Positions 1 to 8,799 of a DNA stretch of 64,000 bases are shown here, piece after piece. The stretch's first letter is position 1. The number at the start of each line of letters is the position of its first letter. Made by a program: the position numbers and the translations under genes. The DNA comes from Plantactinospora sp. BC1 (GTDB lineage Bacteria > Actinomycetota > Actinomycetes > Mycobacteriales > Micromonosporaceae), in assembly GCF_003030345.1 (NCBI RefSeq), contig NZ_CP028158.1, forward strand, positions 3,348,001 to 3,412,000, read 5' to 3'. The notes beneath the pieces were generated by a model. The model was not told the origin of the DNA. It saw nothing but the letters and a program-made list of their open reading frames with translations, and did no database searches.

Positions 1-157
1 CCCAGCGGACGATCTCCTGGGCCGGTGCCCCGTCCAGCTCGCGGTTCGCCTCCTCGGCCAGCGCCCGCAACTGCGCCGGATCCCGCCGGGACGGGCTGGC
101 CGGCACCTGCGGACCGAGCCTGACCAACCCGAGGTTGGCCGCGACAACCGGGCTCAT
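1..157 (-). CDS. cysH: Phosphoadenylyl-sulfate (PAPS/APS) reductase, N-terminal part
   Basis: Only the first 52 codons are present; the gene runs off the left edge. The visible N-terminus begins MSPVVAANLGLVRLG and continues into a charged helix containing LRALAEEANRELDGAPAQEI, which resembles the start of actinobacterial CysH proteins. CysH reduces activated sulfate to sulfite, which the sulfite reductase encoded just upstream then uses. Its ATG overlaps the stop of the small zinc-ribbon gene (ATGA), so the three genes are translationally coupled in one operon. The identification rests on the N-terminus plus the operon context; the catalytic Cys motif lies outside the window. Confidence 0.8.
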   Translation of the reverse strand, partial: MSPVVAANLGLVRLGPQVPASPSRRDPAQLRALAEEANRELDGAPAQEIVRW

Positions 158-330
158 GAGGGCTCTCCTTCGTTCGCGACCGAGGTGGCCAGCAGGCCGG
201 TGAACCTCACGGTGAAAACCCGGGCGCAGGCCCGGCACTCCCAGGCACCGTGCGACGCCTCGTTGGGCCGCAGGTCCTCCTCGCCGCAGTACGGGCAGTA
301 CAGAGGTGCGGCTCGGGTCTCCCCACTCAT
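154..330 (-). CDS. Small zinc-ribbon protein of the sulfite reductase operon
   Basis: A 58-residue protein with two CxxC pairs (CPYCGEED near residue 12 and CRAC near residue 32), the expected layout for a single zinc ribbon. It sits between the sulfite reductase and cysH genes with ATGA overlaps at both ends, so all three are co-translated. Small proteins of this type occur at this position in many actinobacterial sulfate-assimilation operons. Its biochemical role is not established; a structural or electron-transfer helper of sulfite or PAPS reduction is plausible but is inference from position. Confidence 0.85.
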   Translation of the reverse strand: MSGETRAAPLYCPYCGEEDLRPNEASHGAWECRACARVFTVRFTGLLATSVANEGEPS

Positions 331-2063
331 CGCAGTTCCTCCTCGTCGACTCGCACGACCCAGTTCGCGAAGCTCTCGCCCTCGGTACGGCCGTCCAGGT
401 AGCGGCGGGTGAGCCGCTCGACGTACTCGGGAAGCTCCGCCGCAGTGGTCTTGAGGCCGCGCAGCTTGCGGCCGAAGCCGGCGGACTGGCCCTGTGCCAT
501 CCCGAGGGCGCCGCCGAGGTGCACCTGGAAGCCCTCGACCTGGCGCCCGTCCGGACCGACCACGAGCTGGCCCTTGAGGCCGATGTCGGCGGTCTGGGTC
601 CGGGCGCAGGCGTTCGGGCAGCCGTTGAGGTGGATGCTCAGCCCCTCGCCGAGGTCGGCCCCGGCGAGCCGCTCCTCCAGCCGGGCCACCAGTTCCTGGC
701 CTCGGGCCTTGGTCTCGACGATGGCGAGCTTGCAGTATTCGAGGCCGGTGCAGGCCATCGTGTCGCGCCGCCAGACCGACGGGAACGCCTCCAGGCCGAT
801 CCGGCGCAGTGCCGCGACCAGCGAGTCGGTCCGCTCGGCCGGCACGTCGAGGACCAGCAGTTTCTGGTACGGGGTGAGGCTGACCCGGCCGCTGCCGTGC
901 TCGGCGGCGACGTCGGCCAGCTCGGCGAGCTGGGTGCCGGAGGTGCGCCCGACCACCGGGGCGGCGCCGACGTAGTAGCGCCCGTCCCGCTGCCGGTGCA
1001 CTCCGATGTGGTCGATCGGCTTCTCCGGCAGCTCCGGTGCCGGCCCGTCGAGCATGCTGCGGCCCAGGTATTCCTTCTCCAGCACCTCACGGAACTTGGC
1101 CACGCCCCAGTCGGCGACCAGGAACTTGAGCCGGGCCCGGTGCCGCAGCCGGCGGTAGCCGTAGTCGCGGAAGATCCCGACCACCCCGGCCCAGACCTCC
1201 GGCACCTCGTCGAGCGGCACCCAGACGCCGAGCCGCTGCGCCAGCATCGGGTTGGTGCTCAGGCCGCCGCCGACCCAGAGGTCGAAGCCGGGGCCGTGCT
1301 CGGGGTGCTCGACGCCGAGGAAGGCGACGTCGTTGACCTCGTACGGGGTGTCGGCCAGCCAGGAGATCGACGTCTTGAACTTGCGCGGCAGGTTGGAGTA
1401 CGCCGGGTCGCCGACGTAGCGGCGGACGATCTCGTCCAGCGCCGGGGTCGGGTCGAGCACCTCGGCCTCGGCGATCCCGGCGACCGGGCTGCCGAGCACC
1501 ACCCGGGGGCAGTCGCCGCACGCCTCGGTGGTCTGCAACCCGACCGCCTCCAGCCGGCGCCAGATCTCCGGCATGTCCTCGATCCGGACCCAGTGCAGCT
1601 GGATGTTCTGCCGGTCGGTGATGTCGGCGGTGTCCCGGGCGTACGTCTGGGAGACGTCGGCGATCGTCCGGAGCTGCTCCAGGTTGAGCTGGCCGCCGTC
1701 GATCCGGACCCGGAGCATGAAGTACTCGTCTTCGAGCTCGTGCGGCTCCAGCACGGCCGTCCGCCCGCCGTCGATGCCTGCCTTGCGCTGGGTGTAGAGC
1801 CCCCACCAGCGGAACCGCCCGCGCAGGTCCTGTGGGTCGATCGAGGCGAAGCCCCCGCGCGCGTAGATGTTCTCGATCCGGGCTCGTACGTTCAGCGGGT
1901 TGTCGTCCTTCTTGGTCCGCTCGTTGGGGTTGAGCGGCTCACGGTGCCCGAGCGCCCACTGCCCCTCGCCTCGCGGACGGCGGGCCGGTCGGGCCGCACG
2001 TGCGCTGCTGCCCGCCGGTGCGCTGGTGGCGTCGGGCCGAGCCGGGGTGTCGCTGACCGCCAT
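327..2063 (-). CDS. sir: Ferredoxin-dependent assimilatory sulfite (nitrite/sulfite) reductase
   Basis: 578 residues, a normal length for the single-chain siroheme/4Fe-4S family (mycobacterial SirA/NirA type). The four cluster ligands are visible as C438-x5-C444 (ACTGLEYC) and C482-x3-C486 (NGCPNAC). Two duplicated ferrodoxin-like halves precede them. The enzyme reduces sulfite to sulfide for cysteine synthesis; its neighbours cysH and the zinc-ribbon protein support sulfite over nitrite as substrate. The ATG start has a GGAGGA ribosome-binding site seven bases upstream. The 343-base region before it carries a short leader peptide, so expression is probably attenuated by cysteine supply. Confidence 0.93.
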   Translation of the reverse strand: MAVSDTPARPDATSAPAGSSARAARPARRPRGEGQWALGHREPLNPNERTKKDDNPLNVRARIENIYARGGFASIDPQDLRGRFRWWGLYTQRKAGIDGGRTAVLEPHELEDEYFMLRVRIDGGQLNLEQLRTIADVSQTYARDTADITDRQNIQLHWVRIEDMPEIWRRLEAVGLQTTEACGDCPRVVLGSPVAGIAEAEVLDPTPALDEIVRRYVGDPAYSNLPRKFKTSISWLADTPYEVNDVAFLGVEHPEHGPGFDLWVGGGLSTNPMLAQRLGVWVPLDEVPEVWAGVVGIFRDYGYRRLRHRARLKFLVADWGVAKFREVLEKEYLGRSMLDGPAPELPEKPIDHIGVHRQRDGRYYVGAAPVVGRTSGTQLAELADVAAEHGSGRVSLTPYQKLLVLDVPAERTDSLVAALRRIGLEAFPSVWRRDTMACTGLEYCKLAIVETKARGQELVARLEERLAGADLGEGLSIHLNGCPNACARTQTADIGLKGQLVVGPDGRQVEGFQVHLGGALGMAQGQSAGFGRKLRGLKTTAAELPEYVERLTRRYLDGRTEGESFANWVVRVDEEELR

Positions 2064-2212
2064 CGCGGCGTCCTCCGTTGTTCGGTGTGACTCGGTGGAC
2101 GCGCAGAGCGACGGCCTCGGCCCGGAGCGGGCCGGAGACGACCGGTGTCAGAAACGACGGAGTCGGAGAGCCGGCGCACTGCACGCCCGGGACGGAACAG
2201 GTCCGGGCGGCG

Positions 2213-2311
2213 TCAGTGGGCCGGACAGATCGCGCTGCGAACGCGGCCGTAGTCCACGTGGCGGCGGGAGGTGAATCCCGGCCTCGCGAAGCGGCGCACG
2301 GCGGCGGTCAT
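2213..2311 (-). CDS. Putative cysteine-responsive leader peptide upstream of sulfite reductase
   Basis: A 32-codon open frame (35 if the upstream ATG at 2320 is used) ending 149 bases before the sulfite reductase start. Its C-terminus reads SRRHVDYGRVRSAICPAH, matching the RRHVDxxRVxSAxC pattern I recall for short leader peptides placed before sulfur-assimilation genes in actinobacteria. In Mycobacterium smegmatis, Cys-containing upstream frames control such operons through ribosome stalling. Here one Cys lies near the C-terminus, so a similar mechanism is plausible but unproven. No strong ribosome-binding site is visible, and too short a frame exists to judge by codon bias alone. Confidence 0.6.
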   Translation of the reverse strand: MTAAVRRFARPGFTSRRHVDYGRVRSAICPAH

Positions 2312-2406
2312 ACCCGCCATGCTGCCATATCCGTTTCGGCCGGACCACCGCCGCGAGCGCCGATCCCGCCTGGCGGACCCGCTGTGGTGAGCTTCACGCT
2401 ACGATT

Positions 2407-3909
2407 TTGAATATTGGAACGAATGCGACAGACCGCACCTCATCGTCCATAGATCGCCGTTCCGGTCGACCCCGGCGCCGGATCGTCCTGCCGGGCTGGT
2501 TCCGCCGGGCGAGCTGGCTCTGGCCGGGCCTGGCCACCCTGCTCGTCACCGCCGTCCAGCTCGACCGCGCGCCGCTCTGGCGCGACGAGCTGGCCACCTG
2601 GAGCGCCGCCTCCCGCCCGCTGCCCGACCTGCTCCGGCTGGTCGGCACGATCGACGCGGTCAACGGCCCGTACTACCTGCTGATGCATGGCTGGCTGGCG
2701 GTCGCCGGCGACTCCGTCCTCGCCCTGCGGCTCCCCTCCGCGCTCGCCATGGCCGGGGCCGCCGCGCTGACCAGCGTGCTCGGCGCGCGCCTCTTCGGCC
2801 GCCGGGCCGGGCTGCTCGGCGGGCTGCTCTTCGCGATCCTGCCGAGCACCTCCCGGTACGGCCAGGAGGCCCGCCCGTACGCCCTGGTCACCCTGCTCGC
2901 GGTGCTGGCCACCCTGCTGCTGTGCCGGGCCCTTTCCCGGCCGGGGCCGCCGCGCTGGGCCGGCTACGCGGCGGCGGTCGCCGGGCTGGGCCTGGCCAAC
3001 CTCTTCGCGGTCAGCCTGGTCGTCGGGCACGCACTCGCCGTCCTGCCCGTGCGCCGCGATCGGGTACGGCTGCCGTGGCTGGTCGCCGTGGCCGTGGCCG
3101 GACTGCTGCTGGTGCCGCTGGCCCTGCTCGGCCACGGCCAGCAGGGCCGGCAACTCGACTGGGTCGGCCGACCCGGTGTCGGGGACCTGCTGGGGCTGCC
3201 CGGCAGCGTGGTCCAGGCCAGTGTCGTCGGCGGGCTGCTGTTCGGGCTGGCCGCCCTCGGCGTCGCCACCCGGGGCCGCTCGGGTGTGGTACTCGGCCTG
3301 ACCGTACTCCTGCCGGCGCTGCTGCTCTTCGGCGCCGGGCAGTTCACCCCGCTCTTCGTACCCCGTTATCTGGTCTTCGTGCTGCCGTTCGGCTGCCTGC
3401 TGGCCGCCGCGACGCTCGCCCCGCTCCGGCTGCCCGCCGCGCTCGCGATCGTGCTCGCCGCCGGCCTGCTCGGCGCACCGGAGCAGGCCGCCCTGCGCCG
3501 CACCCACGAGTCTCCGCGCAGCGCCCCGGTCGACTACCCGGCGGCGTTGCGCGTCATCGCCGCACACCAGCGACCGGGCGACGGCATCGTCTACGCGCCC
3601 CGGGACGGCTGGGCGTTCCTCGACCTGGCGACCGCGTACCACCTGGGTGCCGACCGCCCCCGGGACGTGCTGCTGGTGGCGGACCAGACCCGCCGGGCCG
3701 ACTTCTGGGCCACCGAGTGCCCCGAACCGGAGCGCTGCCTCGGCACCGTCGATCGCCTCTGGCTGCTGGCCTGGGGCACCCACCCCGACCCGCTGGCCCA
3801 GCTCCCCGAGAGCCGCGCTGGCCCGCTACGCGCCCGCTTCCACCCCACCCGGACCTGGACCGTCCCCGGCCTCACCGTGACCCTGCTGCGGGCGCCCGCC
3901 GCTGGTTGA
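2407..3909 (+). CDS. GT-C family membrane glycosyltransferase (GT39/GT83-like)
   Basis: About 500 residues with a short basic N-terminus and roughly ten hydrophobic segments. The first extracytoplasmic loop carries the acidic motif WRDEL (D60-E61), and a later loop has YGQEARPY. Both are typical of GT-C enzymes that transfer a sugar from a polyprenyl-phosphate donor on the outer membrane face (ArnT/PMT-like). The C-terminal soluble part is about 150 residues. Acceptor and sugar cannot be inferred. The only usable start in frame is TTG at 2407, with no clear ribosome-binding site, so the true start is uncertain. It is convergent with the histidine kinase gene, leaving only 18 bases between them. 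Confidence 0.75.
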   Translation: MNIGTNATDRTSSSIDRRSGRPRRRIVLPGWFRRASWLWPGLATLLVTAVQLDRAPLWRDELATWSAASRPLPDLLRLVGTIDAVNGPYYLLMHGWLAVAGDSVLALRLPSALAMAGAAALTSVLGARLFGRRAGLLGGLLFAILPSTSRYGQEARPYALVTLLAVLATLLLCRALSRPGPPRWAGYAAAVAGLGLANLFAVSLVVGHALAVLPVRRDRVRLPWLVAVAVAGLLLVPLALLGHGQQGRQLDWVGRPGVGDLLGLPGSVVQASVVGGLLFGLAALGVATRGRSGVVLGLTVLLPALLLFGAGQFTPLFVPRYLVFVLPFGCLLAAATLAPLRLPAALAIVLAAGLLGAPEQAALRRTHESPRSAPVDYPAALRVIAAHQRPGDGIVYAPRDGWAFLDLATAYHLGADRPRDVLLVADQTRRADFWATECPEPERCLGTVDRLWLLAWGTHPDPLAQLPESRAGPLRARFHPTRTWTVPGLTVTLLRAPAAG

Positions 3910-3927
3910 GGGGCTTCCCGGAAGTAG

Positions 3928-5496
3928 CTACCGGGACAGCGGTACCACGAGCAGCGCCTCGGTGCCGGTGTCGGGGCGGTTGCGGAGTTCGATGGTGCCG
4001 CGTAGTTCGCCGGTGGCGAGGGCGCGGACGATCTGGAGGCCGAGCCGGCTGCCCTGGTCGGCGTCGAAGTCCTCCGGCAGGCCCTGGCCGTTGTCGGCGA
4101 CCGTGACGTGCAGTTGCTTGCGGAACCGGTGCGCCGAGACGACCACCTCGGCCGGTTCGGCCGGCTCGACCGCCGCAGCCGGTTCGGCGGCCGTTTCCGT
4201 CGGTTCGGCCGGCGGCGGCACCGCCGCGCTCTCGCCCGGCTCGGGGAAGGCGTGCTCGACCGCGTTGAGCAGCAGCTCGTTCAGCACGATCACCAGCGAG
4301 GTGGCGATCTCCGCCGGCAGTACCCCGAAACTGCCCTGCCGGCGCATCCGCACCGGTACCTCGGTCGCGGCCACCTCGGCGGCGGCCGCCGCCACCCGGT
4401 CCACGATGCCGTCGAACTCGACCGCCTCGTCGCTGGACATCGAGAGGGTCTCGTGCACCAGGGCGATCGAGGCGACCCGGCGTACCGACTCCTCCAGCGC
4501 GGCCCGGGCGGCCGGGATGCCGACCCGGCGGGCCTGGAGCCGGAGCAGCGCGGCGACGGTCTGGAGGTTGTTCTTCACCCGGTGGTGGATCTCCCGGATG
4601 GTGGCGTCCTTGGTGATCAGGGCTCGGTCCCGGCGGCGTACCTCGGTCATGTCCCGGACCAGCACCAGCGCGCCGATCGGCACCCCGGCGGGCATCAGCG
4701 GCAGCGCCCGGGTCAGCACGGTCGCGCCACGCGCCTCGATCTCCCGCCGGGGCGGCGCCTCGCCGCGCAGCGCGGCCAGCACCCGGTTGGCCGCCTCGGT
4801 CCCCTCCAGCGGGTCGGCGGCGAGCCGGCCGTTCAGCGCCGCCAGATCCTCCCCGACCAGGTGCGAGGCGAAGCCGAGCCGCCGGTACGCGGACTGCGCG
4901 TTCGGGCTCGCATAGGTGACCTTGCCGTTGGCGTCCAGCCGGACCAGTCCGTCGCCGACCCGGGGTGCCGTGGTGGTCTCGCCGGGGTGGCGTACCGGCG
5001 GGAACGTCCCGTCGGAGAGCATCTGGGCCAGGTCGTCGGCGGTGGTCAGGTAGTTCAGTTCGAGCTGGCTCGGGGTGCGCGCGGTGGAGAGGTTGGTGTC
5101 CCGGCCCACCACGGCGATCACCTCGCCCGCCTCGCCGTCGCCGGAGCGCAGCCGGACCGGGATCGCCTCGTGCCGGGCCGGGGTGTCGCCGTACCAGACC
5201 GGGTCGCCCTCGCGCCAGATCCGGCCCTGGCTGTACGCGATCGCCAGGTGCGCCACCTCGGGACCGCCGACGATCCGGCCGACCTGGTCGTCCTGGTACG
5301 CGGTCGGCGCGGTCGTCGGGCGCACCTGGGCGACGCAGACGAAGCCGTCGGTGTCGCTGACCGGTACCCAGAGCAGCAGGTCCGCGAAGGACAGGTCGGA
5401 GAGGAGTTGCCAGTCACCGGCCACCCGGTGCAGGTGGTCGATGTCGACCGGACGCAGGCCGGTGTGCTCCTCGGCGAGATCGCGCAGCGTTGACAC
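3928..5496 (-). CDS. pdtaS: PdtaS-type sensor histidine kinase
   Basis: 522 residues. The N-terminal third matches the GAF-like domain of this family, the middle (about 200-290) is a PAS fold, and then a HisKA_2 dimerisation domain has the phospho-acceptor H305 in EIHHRVKNNLQT. The HATPase domain shows NELLLNAVEHAF and DNGQGLP. A Pro/Glu/Ala-rich insert of about 30 residues interrupts the ATPase domain. No membrane segment is visible, consistent with a cytosolic kinase. In mycobacteria PdtaS signals to PdtaR, an RNA-binding antiterminator; no pdtaR is next to it here. The GTG at 5496 was chosen because upstream residues are low-complexity and unlike the family. Confidence 0.88.
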   Translation of the reverse strand: MSTLRDLAEEHTGLRPVDIDHLHRVAGDWQLLSDLSFADLLLWVPVSDTDGFVCVAQVRPTTAPTAYQDDQVGRIVGGPEVAHLAIAYSQGRIWREGDPVWYGDTPARHEAIPVRLRSGDGEAGEVIAVVGRDTNLSTARTPSQLELNYLTTADDLAQMLSDGTFPPVRHPGETTTAPRVGDGLVRLDANGKVTYASPNAQSAYRRLGFASHLVGEDLAALNGRLAADPLEGTEAANRVLAALRGEAPPRREIEARGATVLTRALPLMPAGVPIGALVLVRDMTEVRRRDRALITKDATIREIHHRVKNNLQTVAALLRLQARRVGIPAARAALEESVRRVASIALVHETLSMSSDEAVEFDGIVDRVAAAAAEVAATEVPVRMRRQGSFGVLPAEIATSLVIVLNELLLNAVEHAFPEPGESAAVPPPAEPTETAAEPAAAVEPAEPAEVVVSAHRFRKQLHVTVADNGQGLPEDFDADQGSRLGLQIVRALATGELRGTIELRNRPDTGTEALLVVPLSR

Positions 5497-5593
5497 GGGG
5501 CAAGCCTGCCACGACCAGGCCCGTTGTGAGGTGTAAGGCGGGGGCCGTTCTCGGTGGCATCCGGTCGCGGAAGGGCCCTCGCTACCTCCGGGG

Positions 5594-6649
5594 TCAGAGT
5601 GTCGAGGTGACCTTGTGCAGGCCGCGCGGGGCGTCCGGGTCCTCTCCCCTGGCCAGCGCGAGGGCGAGGGCGAGCCGCTGCACCGGCAGGATGTCCAGCA
5701 GCGGGGCGTACCGCTCGTCGACCTCGGGCACGGGCAGCCGGGCGGCGGCCCCGTCGACCTCGGCCGGCCCGACGACGACCAGGTCCGCGCCGCGCTCGCC
5801 GACCTTGGCGAGTACCTCGCGCATGGCGGTGCCGCCCGCGCCGGCACCGACGACGGCCAGCACGGGTACGTCCGGGTCGGTCATCGCCAGCGGGCCGTGC
5901 AGCAGGTCGGCGCCGGAGAAGGCGAGCGCCGGCAGGTAGGAGGTCTCCATCAGCTTCAGCGCCGCCTCCCGGGCGGTCGGGTAGGCGTACCCCCGGCCGG
6001 TGGTGACCATCCGGTCCGCGAAGCGGTAGCGGGCGGCCAGTTGCCCCGGCGTCGGGTCGGCGAGGGTACGCGCGGCCAGCTCCGGCAGCGCCTCCAGCCC
6101 GGCCCGCTCCTCGGCGGGGATCGCGCCGTCCCCGGCCCGGATCCCCTCGACCAGCAGCAGCAGGGCGAGCAGTTCGGCGGTGTACGTCTTGGTCGCGGCG
6201 ACCGCCCGCTCGTGTCCGGCCGCCACGTCGATGGCGAGTTCGGCGGCGCCGGTCAGCGGCGAGTCGGGCGCGTTGGTCACCGCCAGGGTCAGCGCGCCGG
6301 CCTCCCGGGCCACCCGGAGCACCTCGGTCAGGTCGGGTGAGCCGCCGCTCTGGCTCACCCCGACGACCAGCGCCTCGGAGAGGTCGGGTCGGGCCCCGAA
6401 GAGGGTGATGGTGCTCGGCGAGGCGAGCCCGGCGGGGAGGCCGAGCCGGATCTCGGTCAGGTACGCCGCGTAGAGGGCGGCGTGGTCCGAGGTGCCGCGT
6501 GCGGTGAAGACCACGTGCTTCGGCCGGCGCTCCGCGATCACCGCCGCCACCTGCGCGATCGCGGCCGTCGAGGCCGGTTCCAGCAGACGTGCGAAGCCCT
6601 CCGGCTGCTCGGCGATGTCCGCCGCCATGCCGGCTCCCGGTTGCGCCAC
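5594..6649 (-). CDS. SIS-domain sugar-phosphate isomerase/deaminase (NagB-II-like)
   Basis: 351 residues with two SIS domains, as in the isomerase half of GlmS and in NagB-II/AgaS-type deaminases. Recognisable features are TARGTSDHAALYA and VGVSQSGGSPD (sugar-phosphate binding) and a C-terminal KVTSTL end typical of the family. There is no glutaminase domain, so it is not GlmS. The likely role is conversion between amino-sugar and keto-sugar phosphates, but the substrate is not determined by sequence. GTG at 6649 was preferred over upstream ATG/TTG codons because GAGGAGG lies five to six bases before it. Confidence 0.82.
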   Translation of the reverse strand: MAQPGAGMAADIAEQPEGFARLLEPASTAAIAQVAAVIAERRPKHVVFTARGTSDHAALYAAYLTEIRLGLPAGLASPSTITLFGARPDLSEALVVGVSQSGGSPDLTEVLRVAREAGALTLAVTNAPDSPLTGAAELAIDVAAGHERAVAATKTYTAELLALLLLVEGIRAGDGAIPAEERAGLEALPELAARTLADPTPGQLAARYRFADRMVTTGRGYAYPTAREAALKLMETSYLPALAFSGADLLHGPLAMTDPDVPVLAVVGAGAGGTAMREVLAKVGERGADLVVVGPAEVDGAAARLPVPEVDERYAPLLDILPVQRLALALALARGEDPDAPRGLHKVTSTL

Positions 6650-6816
6650 GATGACCTCCTCATGCGCGATTCCCGCGCGTTCCATGCTCAACTCTGCACG
6701 ATTTGACGCGTCAGAGCAATTCAGCGAGCAGCTTTGCGCAGTAGATCACCAACCGCCGTCGCCATGCCCTAGGCTCCCCAACCCAGGGAAAATTCCACGT
6801 ACGAAGGGTCGACTCG

Positions 6817-8658
6817 GTGCCCGAGGGAACAGACGATCCCCGGCTCTCGGCCGAGGGAGAACTCGCGCTGGCCCGGCTGGCGCTGGACGAGGGCGATCTC
6901 CGGCACGCCGCCGGTCACCTGGCCGGAGCGATCGCGTACGCGCCGACCATGCCCGAGGTGCACGAGGTGCTCGCCCAGCTCGCCGCCCGGTCCGGCGGCG
7001 GGGTCGACCTCTTCCCGCTCGACCAGCACCCGTTCATCGGTACCGTGGTGGCCCGCGCGCACCTGCTCGCCGCCGCCGGCCGCCCCGGCGACGGGCTGGA
7101 ACTGCTCGCCGCCGCGACCGGGCACGTCCCGTCGGCCGACTGGGCCGGCGTGCCCTGGGTGAGCGCCCCCGAACTCCCCGGCCTGCTCGACCCGGACCGG
7201 ATCGCCCGGGTGCTGATGCAGGTCTGCGCCGGCATCTCCGACCCGGTGCCGGAGACCGCCCGCGAGCCGCTCTGGCCCTACCTGCGGCTGGCCCGGCACG
7301 CCGTGGCCGCGCATCCCCGGCACGGGCTGCTGCTCGGCGCGGCGTCCGCGCTGGCCCGCCGGGTCGGTGCGGTCGGCCAGGCCGTCGAGTGGGCCGGCCA
7401 GGGCGCCCGGGAACTGCCGTCGAAGCTCTCCGAGGTGTGGCTCGGCTACGCCTACCGCAGCGCCGGGCGGACCGCCGAGGCGCTCGCCGCGCTGCGCCGG
7501 GCCGTCGACCACGACCCCGACGACCTCTCCGTGTACGCCGACATCGCCGGCACCCTCGCCGACCACGGCCGGCTCGACGAGGCACTGGACTGGATCGACC
7601 GGGCGCTGGCCCGGGACCCGTCCTTCGACTGCGCGGTGCACACCGGTCACCGGCTGCGCTTCCGCCGCGACGGCGCCCTCGCCCACCTGGTGGCGCTGGC
7701 CGACTTCCAGCGGGACCATCCGGACGACTCGCACGAGCACAGCGACCTCGCCGAGTGCTGCCAGAACCAGCCGTGGCTGGGCCGGGTCCCGCCGGGCACC
7801 GAGGCGGTGGCGGTGGCGCTGCGGCAGCGGCTGGCCACCGGCGATCCGGCCGACGGCGCCCGGCTGCCGCTGGGTGGACTGGAGCCGCCGAGCGCGATGC
7901 GGGCCCTGCACGGGGCGGCTCCGGCCCTGGTCGTCACGGTCGCCACCACCCCGGAGCCGGACCTGCGCGAGCCGCGCCGGCCGGTCGAACACCAGCTCTG
8001 GCGGTACGCCGGCATCACCGCCGTACCGGCCGTGCCGGAGCCGCCCGACGCGGCGGTACGCCGGATCCAGCAGTTGGCCCACCCCGCCTGGCCGCATCCG
8101 CCGGCCGCCTACGACGCGGCGGTCGGGCTCGCCACGCTCGAACTCGACGACCTGCTCGGCCTGCTGGCCCATCCGCCGGCCCCGCCGGAGACCGAACTCG
8201 GCCGCACGCTGAGCCGGCACGACCCGACGCTCTGGGTGCGCTGTGTCCAGGTCTGGGTCTGCCTCGGGCTGCTGCACCACCGTACGGACGAGCCGTGGCC
8301 GGACTCGACCCGACGGCGGGTACTGCTCGACCTGGTCTGGGGTGTCGAGGACTGGGTCACCGAGGCGGCCCTCTTCGCCCTGGTCACCGCCGCCTGGGTG
8401 GACCCGTCGGTGCGTACCGAGGTGGCCCGGGTGACCGCCGAACGGCTCGGCGACGCGGTCGAGGTGGCCCAGCGGCGGCCGGTCACCGTACTGCGTTCCC
8501 TGGCCCACCTGGTGCTGGCGACCCCGGCCGCCGAGCCGGCCGCGGTCGACACCGCCCGCCTGCTGCTCGCCCGGGACGGTTCTCCGGTCGCGCCCCGGCA
8601 GCGCCGGTTCGGCCGGCTGCTGGACCGGTTGTGGCGGCGCCTCACCCGACACGGCTGA
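6817..8658 (+). CDS. Large TPR-repeat protein of unknown function
   Basis: 613 residues, soluble, with no signal peptide or membrane segment. The first half is a helical-repeat domain: pairs such as ALARLALDEGDLRHAAGHL and AEALAALRRAVDHDPDD around residues 10-60 and 200-290 fit tetratricopeptide repeats, which usually mediate protein contacts. The second half is rich in Leu, Val and Trp without a family I recognise. It starts at GTG with a weak AAGGG upstream. It is followed by a strong inverted repeat and a convergent efflux gene, so it is transcribed alone. I cannot assign a pathway. Confidence 0.75.
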   Translation: MPEGTDDPRLSAEGELALARLALDEGDLRHAAGHLAGAIAYAPTMPEVHEVLAQLAARSGGGVDLFPLDQHPFIGTVVARAHLLAAAGRPGDGLELLAAATGHVPSADWAGVPWVSAPELPGLLDPDRIARVLMQVCAGISDPVPETAREPLWPYLRLARHAVAAHPRHGLLLGAASALARRVGAVGQAVEWAGQGARELPSKLSEVWLGYAYRSAGRTAEALAALRRAVDHDPDDLSVYADIAGTLADHGRLDEALDWIDRALARDPSFDCAVHTGHRLRFRRDGALAHLVALADFQRDHPDDSHEHSDLAECCQNQPWLGRVPPGTEAVAVALRQRLATGDPADGARLPLGGLEPPSAMRALHGAAPALVVTVATTPEPDLREPRRPVEHQLWRYAGITAVPAVPEPPDAAVRRIQQLAHPAWPHPPAAYDAAVGLATLELDDLLGLLAHPPAPPETELGRTLSRHDPTLWVRCVQVWVCLGLLHHRTDEPWPDSTRRRVLLDLVWGVEDWVTEAALFALVTAAWVDPSVRTEVARVTAERLGDAVEVAQRRPVTVLRSLAHLVLATPAAEPAAVDTARLLLARDGSPVAPRQRRFGRLLDRLWRRLTRHG

Positions 8659-8719
8659 GCCACACCGAACGGAGACCCGGCCGAACCCGCACGGGCGGAA
8701 CGCGGAGGGGTCCGCTGGT

Positions 8720-8774
8720 GACCTGTACGCCAGAGGCGCTGTCGCCCCGGTATTACGCCTCTGGCGTACAGGTC
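8720..8774. terminator. Perfect 19-bp inverted repeat between convergent genes
   Basis: The arms at 8720-8738 (GACCTGTACGCCAGAGGCG) and 8756-8774 are exact reverse complements separated by 17 bases. The element lies between the 3' ends of the TPR gene and the DHA2 efflux gene. A bidirectional, U-tract-less terminator is the simplest reading. The perfection and length of the arms are unusual for a plain terminator, so a protein-binding or mobile repeat origin is possible. Confidence 0.7.
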
Positions 8775-8799
8775 GGCGGGCCGGGCCCGACGCCGGTGG

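Noticed and set aside
306-2090. Long plus-strand open frame opposite sulfite reductase (and many similar long antisense frames)
   Set aside because: High-GC coding sequence leaves long open shadows on other frames; these have low-complexity His/Gln/Arg/Pro-rich translations and no recognisable domains.
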